From: Histoplasma ohiense
Taxonomy: Eukaryota > Ascomycota > Eurotiomycetes > Onygenales > Ajellomycetaceae
Direction of reading: 5' to 3'
Length of the DNA: 64,000 bases
Assembly (NCBI GenBank): GCA_017607445.1
Contig: JAEVHH010000001.1
Coordinates: forward strand, 7,316,001 to 7,380,000
Shown here: positions 11,913 through 24,500 of the stretch, one piece after another
Position numbering within the stretch: the stretch's first letter is position 1
How the letters are laid out: each line of letters starts with the position of its first letter
Position numbers and translations under genes: made by a program
The notes under the pieces: model-generated
What the model was told of the DNA's origin: nothing
The model's database searches: none
What the model saw: the letters and a program-made list of their open reading frames with translations, nothing else

Positions 11913-14900
11913 GGTGAATTGCTTTCACTCGTTGTCGATGTTGTGTGTGTGTGTGTGTGTTTTTCTGTGTATCCAGTGTCCTTTTCAAGGATTGGTGGCG
12001 GTGACTCAGAGGTAGAGGTGCCTGCAAAAGTCTGCCGGAGTCTGGGTCTGGCCACGTTCAGAGCCGATTTGTCCAATCAGAGCCAAGGCGGTGAGCTGGC
12101 ACTTGGTGGTGTCGATAGTGTGTCCTCTGTCTGTGCGTGTGGGTGATTGGTATTATGATGATGAAAATGATGATGATGATGAGGATGAGGGTAATTATAT
12201 AATTACGGAGTTGTCTGTTGTCTGCAGTTCGTTGTTTGACTTGTGGTGGTTCTCGCTGGGAGGTTATGTAGCTGGGGGAAGAAAGGTGGATGAATAATAG
12301 CTGAGACCCAGGCAGCGAGGAAAACACACAAAACACGAATTGATTACCGTTATCGTGCCTTGGTATTACGAAGCAGGATTCTTGGGTTTTCTTGGAAACA
12401 AGGGCAGTCGGCCTATCTTTATGCTGGATGGCGGACTGAGGCTGGACCCTTCGTTGCGTTGCTGAGAAAGGCTGAGTCCTGGAGGGCGAGAAGTTTATTA
12501 ATCCAACAAGGTTGGCCCGGAGGAGACCCACGGCCTTCCCTCCTGCTTAAACACCGAGCGCCGGAGTTGGTCCATGGCGGGTCCTGGGCTGCCTGGACTA
12601 CGGGATTTTTCTTCTTCTCCCTCCTTCGGCGGGTTTCCGGGCAACACGTGTTATGCCCGAAGATGCCCTTGTTCGTTTTGAAGATGCTGAACAATGATCG
12701 GGGGGTTTTTTGTTTTATCTGTCTGCCTGGGTTTCAAAGCTGCAGGGCAACCAGGCTCCGATATTCGAACCCTCCCCACCCCCCTTCACCGGTGTGCATC
12801 ATCAACTGTCCGCGTCATGTTCACCACGGGTACGAGTGCTATTCTCGGTGCTGTGCTGGGAAACGGAGGATGACCTCCAGATCCTCCGCCGAAGTGCTCC
12901 GGAGGGCAGCCACCAGCGATTCGCAACAACTCCTGTCACAAGGATCTGGATAATATCCGCAGGTGTCGCTGTGTCGGCGCTTGGATCCCCCCGTGTGCGC
13001 AGGAACTATTTTCTGCGGGGGTTGCCTGACAGGGCAGTTGGTCATGTTTGATACTCGCCTTGTATCGACTCGCATCGCTTCCTGCCCGGCTTCCGTTCAC
13101 CGCCACGGTCGGTTTCTCCAACAGTCCGCGGCCCAACCACGGATCTCGATCTCAGCTTCTGCCCGTCAATGGTGCTGGATTGGCCTGGCAACGAATGAGT
13201 AATCGGCGGGCTGCTTCCTGTCCGGGTATTTGCTGTATTTGGTGTGCCTATTATTACCTCGTCTTACGCCCTACGGCGTATTGCTTGTAACTAACTCACA
13301 CTTCCGTTCCTTTAACTCGCTCTGATTCCATAGTTAGTTAGTTCACTAGTTAGTTAACCTGTGCTTAACGTTATTATTATTCAGCAGAGCCATTTATGAT
13401 AGTTTGTCAACTAACTCTTTATGATGCCATAGACTACGCTGCATAAGTGCACAACTAACTGCTAAGACTTAGGACCGGACCCTCGTTGTGCTGTGCCTTG
13501 GCCCGCTCACGCTCACTATTATCAATCATAACGAGTCATCACGTCAATTTCAATCATGATGAAACATCTTGTCAAGTGGATGGACATCGAACGTGGTCGC
13601 CGAAATCTCTAGTGGAATTTCACAAGTGAATAACCAATCCCTACTTGTCGCAAAACAAACCAATACAATCACACAAAAATGAACAAAAAGAACCAAGGAC
13701 CATCTCAGTGTTCCTGGCAAGCCCTGGCGAAGAGCGTGAAGACAAAAAACCTAGAATTGAATGGGAAACTTTAGGCACCAAAGTCCTTTTGCAATAAACA
13801 GGTTCAGGCGGCAGAAGCAAGGTTAACCCAAGCCCCAGCAGAGGGGACTTTTGAACTCTCCATTCTTCTCTCCTCCTTTCCCCTCACTCGCTCGCTTTGT
13901 CTCCCGTTCAAACTTCGTAATTTGGTCTGCGTCACCTTCGTCTGCTCGTTCTCACTCGCAGCGAAATCTCCCCTTCTTTCTTTTCAAACCATGCAACCAC
14001 CAACAGGATGGATGCTCTCCTGTATCACCTCTGGTTCGCAATATGTCAAGAACTCGATGAACAAAGCCATCCCCCGCCTTAACCTTGGGTGCTTGAAACT
14101 TTTTTTTCCCCCCACCCCCGGTGCCTTGGCAAGCGTGTTCGGGTACAGGATCAAATCGGCTTAGCGCCAAGACGAGAGACCAAAAAAAAAATAAAAGAGT
14201 ACAGATAGGTCAAAGCAATTTGAAACAAACTCCGCCCTCTTCTCTCTCCCGGGTTTGGGTTTGGGTTCGTTGATTCCTCATTGCTCAACCCCGCCTCCCA
14301 GGGTTCTCCTCCTGTCCGATAACAAGATCAACAACAGCAACAACAAGTTAACAACAACGACAGAGCCCACAACTGCAGCCCGCTCAAAGAGCAACTGTTT
14401 GGACTGCAAAGGGGAAGAGGAAAGAAGAAAGAGGAAGAAGCAGAGGGAGGTTTCGCGGATCCAGTCAGGGTCTGGGTCTGTGGCTCTCGTATTCGCGCGT
14501 GCGCTTAAATCCCTATGATTCCATACTTTTGGGGGCTCCCTCCTCCTTTCGTCGAAGGCGAATATATATATCTACTTGCACTCAGCGTATATTCCTCCAA
14601 TCAGACAAGAAAAGAACATTTTCCCTTCTAGGACATAACCCACCCCACTCAAATCGTCATTTATTCTGTCAAGCAAGACCCCATCTTGGGTTGTTAGTAT
14701 TTCCCCTGACTTAAAACTCGTTCTCCATAGAATCCCCCAGTTCCTTCACTTCTCTTTTCCTCTGCTCTGTACAGAATAGATATGTCATCGACACTAGTTA
14801 TATTTTCGCAATGAGCTGAGGGGACACCATCCTTCTAAATTGGTAAAGCTCCAGGGCTCAAACTACTTTCCTTTTCCTTTTCTTTTTTATAATCTAGTTA

Positions 14901-15751
14901 TTGTGTTCCACACAGTCATATATATGTACTCCGTACTGAACCAAATAGCCATCCCCTTGGAGTAAAATAGTCTAACTTACTATCCAAGCGTTGAAGGCAT
15001 CTTACCTAATTAGCCGCTCTGCCATTTAGTTAACTAGTTACCTATTTGGTCAAGAACATCATCAACTGTGTCAATCCACAGCGTTGTCCTGTGAGCGCCT
15101 GGCATCACCAGGTGAAAGGCTTGAATTGAATTTGAAGTCTCTGAACCTTGTCTGATCGACCTATTTATTTACTCACAACAAGCCCTCCCAGAGGACCTCA
15201 GAGAGCCGACGTTCATTCCGTTCAATTCAACCCCTGGGAAACGGCCATTGAAGAAGCCCCTTGCGCACAACAATCCTTCCGACATCTTACTTACATGACG
15301 TCGATAACTAGTTAACTAGTTATGCATCCAGGTTAATAATAATATAGAAGCCGGCAATCAGCGATACAGCGTAGTAGTTATGACTGTCTCTCTTAGGGCA
15401 AAAAGGGTGAGCTTAACTCTCGTCGGAGACCGGGACAACTCCTCGGTCCTCGGCATCAAATTTATTTTTTATTTTTTATTTTTTATTTTATTTTTTATTT
15501 TTTAATTTTTTTTTAATTTTTTAATTCTTTCTTTTGTTACAACGCAGAATATAAAGTCCTTAACGATGTGAGAGAATTCAGCCATGAGTTCAATTCATCC
15601 TCGGTTGTTTCCATGCACAGGGCAGGGCCCCCGGAAGACGGCTGAGGACGGCTGAATACGGCTGAATACTGATGTGTATTTTCGATGGTAGCGAGTAACT
15701 TATATGTCTCGTACCCTGTATTTTTTGGATGGTCTTTGTGTTGATTTTGAT

Positions 15752-15785
<34 letters not shown>

Positions 15786-16217
15786 GATGGTGGTGATGAC
15801 GGGTGCGATGCCGAATGCTCAGAGATTGAAGTCGCCTCCTTGCTGGATCATGTTGACACAGGGGCGGCGCAGCGGTTACGCTCGCTCCTGAAGCGCCATT
15901 CAATGCCATGAATATCCTTGCAAACTGTTCAATAATGCCCAGGTGCAAACACAACAAAAAGCACTTTGAACCGAGACAGCTTGAACTCGAATCCATTTCG
16001 CATACTTCTGCGGATTGATTGATTATTCCCATGGTTATGGGTCATGAGGGCAATCCACCGAGTTGTCCTCAACAATCCGGCACGACGATTTAGCTCCAGT
16101 TGTCGGAAAATAGACCAGAGGCAGGGAGATCTCATTGGTATGGAAGATTCAGGCATCGTACATGTACATACATGTACCAAAATAGTAACTAATTGCTTCT
16201 GTGCCTTTCCTACCTAG
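11913..16217. other. 4.3-kb gene-poor region
   Basis: No gene is confidently seen. It begins with the promoter of the gene at 11013-11912 (CA/GT run near 11940-11960; GATGAT run near 12160-12190). A long ATG-less open stretch at 12360-12953 lies in GC-rich DNA. AT-rich DNA with repeated AACTAGTT and TTAGTTAG words covers 13320-15330, including three TAACTAGTTA copies at 15031, 15305 and 15313. A T/TTTTA tract lies at about 15463-15530, and a (GAT)n/(GGT)n microsatellite at 15750-15800. A missing first exon of the phosphotransferase pseudogene could lie near the right end. Confidence 0.45.
15463..15530. repeat. TTTTTTA-type low-complexity tract
   Basis: Imperfect repeats of TTTTTTA / TTTTTAT spanning roughly 70 bases of intergenic DNA. 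Confidence 0.8.
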
Positions 16218-17953
16218 TGATTCCGTAGATTCAAAGCATGATTTAGATGCGCTCCATCGATTCACCTCTGGCCGATGGCTTTGGAACGAGCGCCCGCAGC
16301 TTGCCACTCGTTATGTGAAATTCGACATAACCGAGCTGTTGAAACTTGCCGCTACTTCCATTGGATCAGAATTATGTGTTGAAGTCATCAAAGTTTCTGA
16401 AGGCCAGTACAACAAGGTGTTTCAGCTTACCATGAATGACGGCCGTGAGGTAATTGCGAAGCTGCCGAATCCCAATGCAGGACGGCTGCACTTCACTACC
16501 GCGAGTGAAGTTGCGACTATGGATTTTGTACTGTGCCCTCTCTCCCTCTTTCCCCTCATAGAGCATATATGGACTGACTGACTGACTCTTTAGCTGCGGA
16601 ATATTCTTCGTCTGCCGGTTCCCAAGGTCCACGCGTGGAGCTCCCGGGCATCTGACAATCCTGTTGGAGCGGAGTACATTATCATGGAAAAGCAGACTGG
16701 CACGATGTTAAGCGATGTGTGGGAAACCATGAGAGGGAAACAGAAAGCTCAGATTGTTAGGCAAGTTGTGGATCTTGAAAAGACCCTTGGATCGACGAAG
16801 CTCACAAAGCTCGGAGCTCTATATTACAAGCGTGATCTTCCTTCATCAAATCATGACACGTTGTTGTATGTCGACGGGGCCGGAAAAGAGGTAATTTGGT
16901 ATCAGTCCTACTAACCACCGCTCTTTTTTCGATTTTGGGAGAGGAGAACTACATATTGATTGTGGGCCATGTAAGATCCATGTCTTTCTTTATCCTAATT
17001 TAAAATACTGAATGCTGGCAGGGTCCACAACTGCGGTGTACCTAGAGGCAGTTGCTCATAGAGAGATAGCCTGCGTGGATGCAGGCCTGAGATATTCAGC
17101 AATGCCAGAAGGACTTTTTTACAGCCCTGGACAATACCAACTGAGCGCATTGAAAAAACTGTTGGCATTACACAACTATCTAAAAGTGGCTCCAGATGTC
17201 TTATCTAAGAACAGAGCAACCCATGCATCTGTTCTTTGACACAGTGATTTACACTTACAGAACATTTTCGTTGATCTAGTGGAGCCAACCTAAATTGTGG
17301 GTGTAATTGACTGGCAAGCCGTCAGCATCTGCCCTCTTTTCATGCAGGTCACACTGCCAGGGCTTCTAGATTACAATGGTCCGATTCCCGATGAACTTGG
17401 GCGAGTCAGCCTGCCACCCAACTTTGACTGCATGACTCCTGATGAACAGCAGAAGGCAAAGAAGTTACATCAAGCCCAAACCTTGCACAATCTTTATTTG
17501 GCTCGATCACGCCAGAATAATCCGACAGCGTTCCAGGCCATAAAGGGTCAGGATAGTCTCCGTCACCAAGTTAGCGTTGTACCAGGTTTGACAATAACGG
17601 ACTCCGAACCATGCCTCACTGGCTTACTACGGGAGGTCGAGAAAGAGTGGTCAGCAATTGTTAGGAAGGGCCTGGATAATTTGCCCTTGATATCTTGCCC
17701 ATTGCGTTTCTCCGCTGCAGAGGTGGAGCAACAGGAGCATGACGAGAAGTTATGGGCCCAAGCGGTTGACCTTATGAGCGACTTCATCAATGAAACCGGG
17801 TGTTTTAAGCACTGGGACGGAAGGGTAAGCAGCGAGGATTACGAGATTTCAAAGAGACAGCTGGCAGATGGGATCGAGAGGTTCCTAAGCCGCAAGGCTA
17901 GGAGTCAGAAGAAGCAGAAGGCATGGCTCAAGGCCTTGCCATTTGTGGATTGA
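16218..17953 (+). pseudogene. Broken aminoglycoside-phosphotransferase-like (AIM9-type) gene
   Basis: Recognisable pieces in order: 16218-16527 (ending EVATMDF), 16594-16890 (LRNILRLPVPKVHAW ... DGAGKE), about 16925-16970, and 17022-17953. These carry the APH fold: KVSEGQYNKVFQL as the nucleotide loop, EVIAKLPNPNAG with the lysine strand, AEYIIMEK as hinge, HSDLHLQNIF as the Brenner catalytic loop and GVIDWQAVSICP as the metal-binding DxW strand. The family is fungal-expanded and often mitochondrial (AIM9/FMP29-like). It is broken three ways. A TGA at 17237-17239 stands directly before HSDLHLQN, where relatives usually have Trp. A TAA at 17291-17293 stands directly before IVGVIDWQ. The segment ending at 16890 cannot be joined in frame to the following one. 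No start codon exists in frame; 16218 follows a good TACCTAG acceptor, so a 5' exon is missing or unrecognised. Confidence 0.8.
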
Positions 17954-20302
17954 GAACATGCTGGTCAGGTCATAGTTACTTGAAAATATCCAAGGATACC
18001 ATGACTACTAAGAATTCATCTGCAAGGCTTGAATCATTGAGGAGATTTATTTCTTTTTTATCTGAATATGTCACCCTTGCAACCAACCAAACCTTCCAGA
18101 CCTTCCAGACCTCACACTCTGATCAGAGCCTGATATATATATAATGGTCTGCAGTGCAGAAAGTCAAATACTGTTTCTGTCATGTGAAGGTTTTTTTTTT
18201 TTTTTTTTTTTTTTTCCATTGACATGCTATGCTGTCTCAATGAGTGGAAGCTGCCCATCGCCGGTGTGCACCAAAGATGAGAAACATTGAATTTGCTGAC
18301 TGATTGTGAAAGAGAGAGATTAAGAACAACAAGTATCAAAGCACAGAGGGGATGGGATTGATAGTGTTGATAGAATAGATGTGCAGAATCCAAAACATCA
18401 AATATAGAAGAATGTAGAGCAATAGCAGCTAACTAGTTGTAACTTGTGTGTATAAAACAAGAAAAATCTCAGTCACAATTCTGAGTAGATCAGCTAAACT
18501 CGATCAGGATGGCGCTAAACCATGGAAGGCAATTCCCCATGATACGGATAGAGCGGCGTGCGGAAGTTTTCTTTTCCGTGCGAGTTTCTGCGCTGTAACT
18601 TACAAGCCTCGGAACAGCGACCACCGCTCCACCACACAGGCTGTACGGAGTACGGAGTACAGCAGATGTTATTATTTTATGCAAGGTCAGCTCCACGAAC
18701 GGAACCGTCCCGAGAACGATGATGGATGCCTCAGGGAATGGGGAACGAGTCGGATCACGATTCCCGCTAGTTATGGTTGTTATGGACGTTTGTGGATCAT
18801 GAGGTGGTTCGGATCGGGTAGTTGGGTTTGTCACTGTCAAATATCCAGGATGCCTTTTTTTTTCTTTTTTTTCTTTTTCCACGTACTCGGAGTACCGAAC
18901 GCTTTCAAGATTTCAGAGAAATTTTGTTCCCGGGCTCCTTTGAGGAATACCAAGTTGTTCGTTCCTCCTCACCACCTCATCTCATACTGGTTATTTTAAC
19001 TATTCTATATACTATCTACTATCCTGCGTTGTTCTTCATATCCTCTGTTGAACGGAGGGTTATTAAGTACATGTACTGTACAATTTCCACCCCACCACCA
19101 GTTCTTTCACGCACAGAGCCTGAAAAGATACTCGTATGGAGCGAGACCAGCATACAGCAACCAAGTGGGTCATCTCTTTTTCGCTAGTGAACAAATTTTC
19201 TTTTCCCCCAAGTGGGTCTCATCAATGACATCAGGGCGATCAATATGCCCGTTATTAGTATGGACGGGCATGTTTAGCCTTTATCCGCAGGCATGTTGTT
19301 GAAGTGCTCGAAGGGCGCGCAAAATTCTGCTCCGAGCAACGTTATGCCCCCCTTGGCGCTATGGAGCAATCCACGCGCCTCAGCAAGCGCCTTTCTTTTC
19401 TATTCCTAGCTCGCGCTATCTTGTCTTTTATATACTGGCTAATCCTCAGGGTCAGTCACGAACTAAATGACTCAGGGCAAAAGTGATTTGGAGCTCCGGG
19501 GCAATCCTTGGGGGGAGAGTCTCCAAGGGAAATGCCGCGACTCGTTGCGGGACCTTGGTCAAAAAAAAAAAAGAAAAAAGAAAAAAAAAGCCCGATGATG
19601 GTTCATAAGACTGATCTATCGAAGTTAGTGGCTCTGGGTCTTGGCTCTATGGGTATTTTTCACGTTTAGCTATCATCTACAGAGCTCGGACGGCGTTATC
19701 ATTCATGGCCCATGCGCGAGGTGGTGGGGATGCGATGTCCTGGACAGGGCGTACCCTGACTGATCTCGAAAAGGAAGCTCACTCAACCTGAGATAAGGGA
19801 ACGGGGCGAAACAAGCTGCCGTACTATCCCGTGTCATTATTGCAGCGCAAGTGGACAAGATGACTTACTTTGGGGGCATGAAGAAGATCAAAAAAAAATT
19901 AAGCAGGGCAATTGGGGTCGAGTTAATTAAGCTCCATTCCATTCGTTACACGACAAAAAAAGCTTGAGAGGAGACTCACAGAACATCAGAAGTGGGAGAT
20001 GCAACGACGAGAGATTTAAAGGAAGCTCAATGCACAATCCCCATCATGAATGGCCATATGTTGGGTTAGAAGTGGATGCACAGTTCAGAGAACTGAGTCT
20101 TTTCACGAGTTGTTATCTGAAGTCTTCTTTTCTCCTTGTGTACATGGATCCCTTCAGTGTAGCATCAGCGCCTGCGCCCGGGACGTTAAACAAATATATA
20201 CCACGTAACCCGAATAGGGTTAGGAAGTAGGTGGGACTAGTCCTAAAACACAATAGTGGCTTGGCATGGTCTCTCATCTGCTCAGCAAACAGAACAAACC
20301 AA

Positions 20303-20341
<39 letters not shown>

Positions 20342-20400
20342 ACAGTAGTGTTCTCATTTTGTCTGAATATGTCCTATCATGGCACTCATTGTTCAATGAA
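17954..20400. other. Intergenic between the two pseudogenes
   Basis: No gene is supported. A T run lies at 18190-18216. A double TACGGAGTA word (18644-18659) and a related TACTCGGAGTAC (18884-18895) occur 230 bases apart. The open frame across 18448-18999 lacks an ATG start and any domain. An (ATC)n microsatellite (20303-20339) lies just upstream of the kinase-like gene. Flanking DNA is AT-rich. Confidence 0.45.
20303..20339. repeat. (ATC)n microsatellite
   Basis: Twelve or so CAT/ATC trimers. They lie in frame with the kinase-like reading frame and would encode poly-Ser if translation began at 20266, but the more likely start is 20401. Confidence 0.9.
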
Positions 20401-21540
20401 ATGACTGCTGCCTTTCGACTGGGACAGATCTTGAGAGGGCATAAAGCTTGCTACACCTTAACCAAGGAGCTCCAAGATACAGTTTGCAACATACAGCAAT
20501 TCTGTTCCAAATAGCTAACTACGAAGATGCTAATGTGTCCAGCAACCCGAACAAGCAGCCGGTGATAATAAAAGCCGTGCAGCATTTTAGGCTGGAGAAC
20601 GAGCGAGATGCTCTCAAGCGCTTTCAAAGCCAGACTCCCTTTATTCGCCCGCTGCTTGATGAGATTGTCGACCCACCAGACCCGCCAGCTATCGTTCTTA
20701 GGCATTTAGATGACCATCTTTTGAATGCCTCTACTTCACGGACACTCACATCCCGTGAGATCAAATACGTCGCCAGGAGGATTCTAGAAGCTCTTAAATT
20801 ACTCCATGGAGAGGGATTTGTCCACACGGGCAATAACCTTAGGAACCTTCTCTTCTATGAGTATTCGTGAGATTTGAAGAACCAATCTAAAGCGGTCCGT
20901 GTTTAGATGTCAAACCTGACAATGTGCTTGTCAACTATGGCTCTGGAAATGGAGATATCCGCTTCAAGGATGTTCAACTGGCAGTCATGGGAGCCACTCT
21001 CCCTGCCGATTCATCTTATGCAAAGGATGGTGTCATGATTGGAGCTCCGATATGGCGCAGCCCGGAAGCCCATTTGCAGATAGGATGGAGTACTGCTACT
21101 GATATATGGTCGTTCGGAGCATTGGTATGCAGATCGTCACGTATAGCCAACCTTTTTAATGCAACAACCGGAACTAACTTGGCTTCTTTGCTGACTTCCA
21201 GATCCTGGCTCTGATCTCTGGCGATAACTTCTTCATCTTCTGCCCCGATGTCTCGTTTGATCATGAAGAGTACCTGCTCAGAATTCTTACTAGCCAATGT
21301 TCATTCTTCGGGCCATTCCCTCTATCCTACCAAGAAATCGCTGGCGAGGAGACCTTGGCAATCTTGGCATATATTCACGAGTCCCTTCCCCCAGAAAAAC
21401 AGAAGCCATTCAGGCGAATTTCCGCCAAGGAGGTGTCGGCAGAGGATAGAGATTTTCTTCTCAAAGTCATGAAAATGGATCCTAGGGATAGGCCAACTGC
21501 TGCGGAACTACTCGAGGATGATTGGTTCCGTGGTAACTAA
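20401..21540 (+). pseudogene. Fungal protein-kinase-like gene, frameshifted near the N-terminus
   Basis: Three exons: 20401-20829, 20907-21124 and 21202-21540. The first intron has a GC donor (ACGG|GCAATA) and a TTTAG acceptor and restores the catalytic loop HTDVKPDN across the junction; the second is GT-AG. Kinase elements follow in order: PVIIKAV (VAIK lysine), ENERDALKRF (alpha-C Glu), PPAIVLRHLDD (hinge), HTDVKPDNVLVN (HRD with Thr for Arg), FKDVQL in the DFG position (Phe-Gly lost), APIWRSPEA (APE), DIWSFGAL, and an ending PRDRPTAAELLEDDWF. The frame breaks in exon 1: after LTKELQDT (20481) the protein continues only in another frame (ILFQIANYEDANVS). A 14-base segment, 20483-20496, flanked by direct ATACAG repeats, explains the shift exactly. 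The degenerate DFG suggests a pseudokinase-like family even when intact. A single-base assembly error cannot produce this 14-base feature. Confidence 0.7.
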
Positions 21541-24500
21541 ACAAATGTGTTTTCATATTCTTTGAAAAACACATGCGAGGCGTATGCATCTCTTAAAGAT
21601 GCGCTTAGAGTTACTGAGTTGTCAATCATATATCATTCCACGAGTTTGTAATTCAGGCAAACTCAAGCATCCATTCCACAGAACCAGGGATTTAGAAATA
21701 AGGTAATTTTGCAAGGCTGATCACAGTTTGTTATTGGGTATTTTCACTGAGAGGCGCTAACAAGGGTTTGTTTTCATCCTTGCTTCCTTGGTCAAAATTG
21801 TGACTTTGGGGGCGAGTGTGACGATGCATATTGATTTGTCTAGCCATCTCTATCGATGCGAGAGATCTGAGAACCCTTCGGGGCTCCAATGTATTTAATT
21901 GGAACTGTTTGAAACCAGCCTCAGACCTCTCTTTTGTGGCTACATGAGTGAATGACCTTCAACAGGCTCGAACGCCTCCAGGGCAAGCTCTGTATGGCTC
22001 TTCACAGATTGGGCACCTTCCCGCGAGGAGTGCGCGGGGCGGCAAAGCTGTAAGGAGTACCAACTTCCTCAGGAAGCACTTCCCAAAATAATTCATTTAT
22101 TGAAGCTTGCTCTAGTTATTTTCAACAGGTCCCAACTTTGCCTCTACTTCAACCATCAGCCACCTATCATCACCTAGCTTAGACCAACATTAGACCAACA
22201 TATGTCTTACAACAAGATCATTTCCAAGAAAGTGGTGGACTCGTTTACGAGAAATGGGGTCAATATTACTATCTCCGTGGCCACAAAGACGTCGTTTTGG
22301 GAGCGTCCCAATTTAGCTGTTGATACAGTAGCGAAACCTTTCTCTGCTTCACTGAAATCTTTTACGGGAACATTGCCTGAGGGCACGGCAGACGTTTGCG
22401 CAAGGTTATAAACATGACCCGTTTCTTCTTTCTATAGCTGACACATAAGGTTAGAGAGAGCCAACACACGAGTGGCGACAAGAGAAACCATTTCACAATC
22501 GTTCGCTTCAACTCGCAAGGCCAGGGGACAAGCGTCCACATCCCAAAGAAGTGAAGTTCTTAGTACTTCTCTGGGTTAGCACTCTCTTCCAAGATAACTT
22601 GCCTAGATGTCTGGAATGGAATTAACTAAGGGGCTAAGGCGACGTCCACGAGAACGCCACCCCCAAACAACCTTAAGCTTGGGATATTGGCTTATTTCAC
22701 GGTCTCCGTTGGATTTGGTTTTTTTTATTTTTTATTTTTTTTATTTTCTTTTTATTGAGTGAATGGAAGAAACGCGGGCAGAGCTCATGAGTCTGTGCGG
22801 CTGGCGGATTACTAAACAAGAAGGCCCCCTCTATTAGGGAGTGCTTCCTGTTGACTGGGTTGCATTGTATCTTTTGGATATCGGGTGTGTTAAGGAAATG
22901 CCTGGGTAGGCCCTCGGAGTCGGCTCCGCTCGTTCACAGTTCCCTATGGGATAGTACCTACACATACAAGCTGCACGCTGCTCTGGCAAGAGGAATGGCA
23001 ATAAGACTCTCAGGCTCCTATTCTCTGGAGAATCGGAGGTTTATAATCCCGTAGCAGGTTGGCAGAGCTCAGCCGGCAAGCCTTCTAACTAGGCTAGTAG
23101 CACGCGGTTGGATAACCCCATTAACCCCATTTCATCCCAGAATGCAATTGAAATAGTAACGTCTTACAAGATTTTTAAACTTCGCCAAGCGAAGGCGTAG
23201 CTGCTCCAGTCACTTGAATCGGACACGCTTAGGCCACCATCTCCACGCTGTATGCTCTTCTTGATCTTCTCTAGCAGATCATGGCCCTAAGTGAAGGGGA
23301 ATTCCACGCCTGGAACATGGGCAGTTCATGTGCTGGCGGGTCTGGCGAGGTTGTTTGTGTCTTGCCCCTGCGATGTCTTGAGTCCCTCATCTCCTTCACA
23401 TAACGATTAGAGAGGGGGGAGGCGTCACAACCGCAACCATGGACTCTACGCGCTCGGACTGGGACTGATCATTTCTTCTGGAGAGGGCTCAGTTTCGACA
23501 CACCTCGGCCGCATCTGCCTCGCCCGCCTTCGCGTCGTGGTGGTCAGATACAGGAGATATAGATGTATCACGACTGGAACTCGTTCCACGAGTGGAAGAT
23601 TTACAAATCCCATCCACACTCCGGCCGCCGTGGCTTCGCACCTGAGTCCGACACCCCCTCCGACCCGCCATCACTGATGGGGACTCTGGGCTGATGAGAG
23701 AGAGATCTGCCGCAGTGGTATTATTGATGAGCAGTTCTGGGACTCTTGAAGCCTTGACCTCTTGCTCCTGTTCCCTGCGAGATGGTCTGCGGGGAATTAG
23801 CCAAAGATGCTCCTAAGTCTAGAGAAATCAGAGTTAAAAACGTACCGCTGGGACTGCCAGCTGTATCATTAGAGTGGCTCCGGACTTCTGCATGTATTTC
23901 ATCGGCAGGGGCGATGCCATCCTTCAACCCAACGGCTGGTGTAATAAGCCTGCAAAGCTCAATATCAAAAATATTTTCTGAAGCGCTGGCCTCTTATACA
24001 GTCGCGACGGATGACGTCAGTCATCGTGGGCGGCAAGGCTCAACACCTTATTTAGAAGCATCATTGGTTAACTGAGGAAAGCTTGACAAAATTGCCCAAC
24101 TCACTCACTCTGCACGTTGAATTAATCAGCAGACTGGTTCCAGGACTTTTCTGTCAAGGACCTATGATTAATGTCCTCATCACGGTCACAACCTAAACGC
24201 CGCGTGAGGATATCCTCCAATAATGTTTGAATGACACTAAAGGAGCCCAAAATCTGCATAGGGCGGAAGCTAAATGGAGAAACCTTCCACATCCCGATTT
24301 GCGAAATCGGCGCGGTTGGGCACAAGTCCTTTCTCAATGCTGCTAGCATCCTCCTCCTTTTGTTGGCACGCCCTTTACATGATCCGGATTTCTGTGTACG
24401 GCTTAGATCAACGCCTTTGGCGAATTGATCAGATGCCGTGTGATAGCACACGTCCACTCATGCATTCTGCGTATGGAGTACATGTCCTAAAATTCAATGG

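Noticed and set aside
12360..12953. 197-codon open stretch on the + strand
   Set aside because: It has no ATG in frame until very late (it opens on TTG), no recognisable domain, and overlaps other long frames in GC-rich DNA upstream of a divergent gene; probably chance.
18448..18999. 183-codon open stretch between the two pseudogenes
   Set aside because: It opens on GTG, includes translated poly-T, has no motif, and an antisense frame of similar length exists.
23489..24457. Minus-strand open stretches with an intron-like GTACGT...CGCAG
   Set aside because: No start codon, and the splice phase leads quickly to a stop; no known motif. Kept only as a note under the gap entry.
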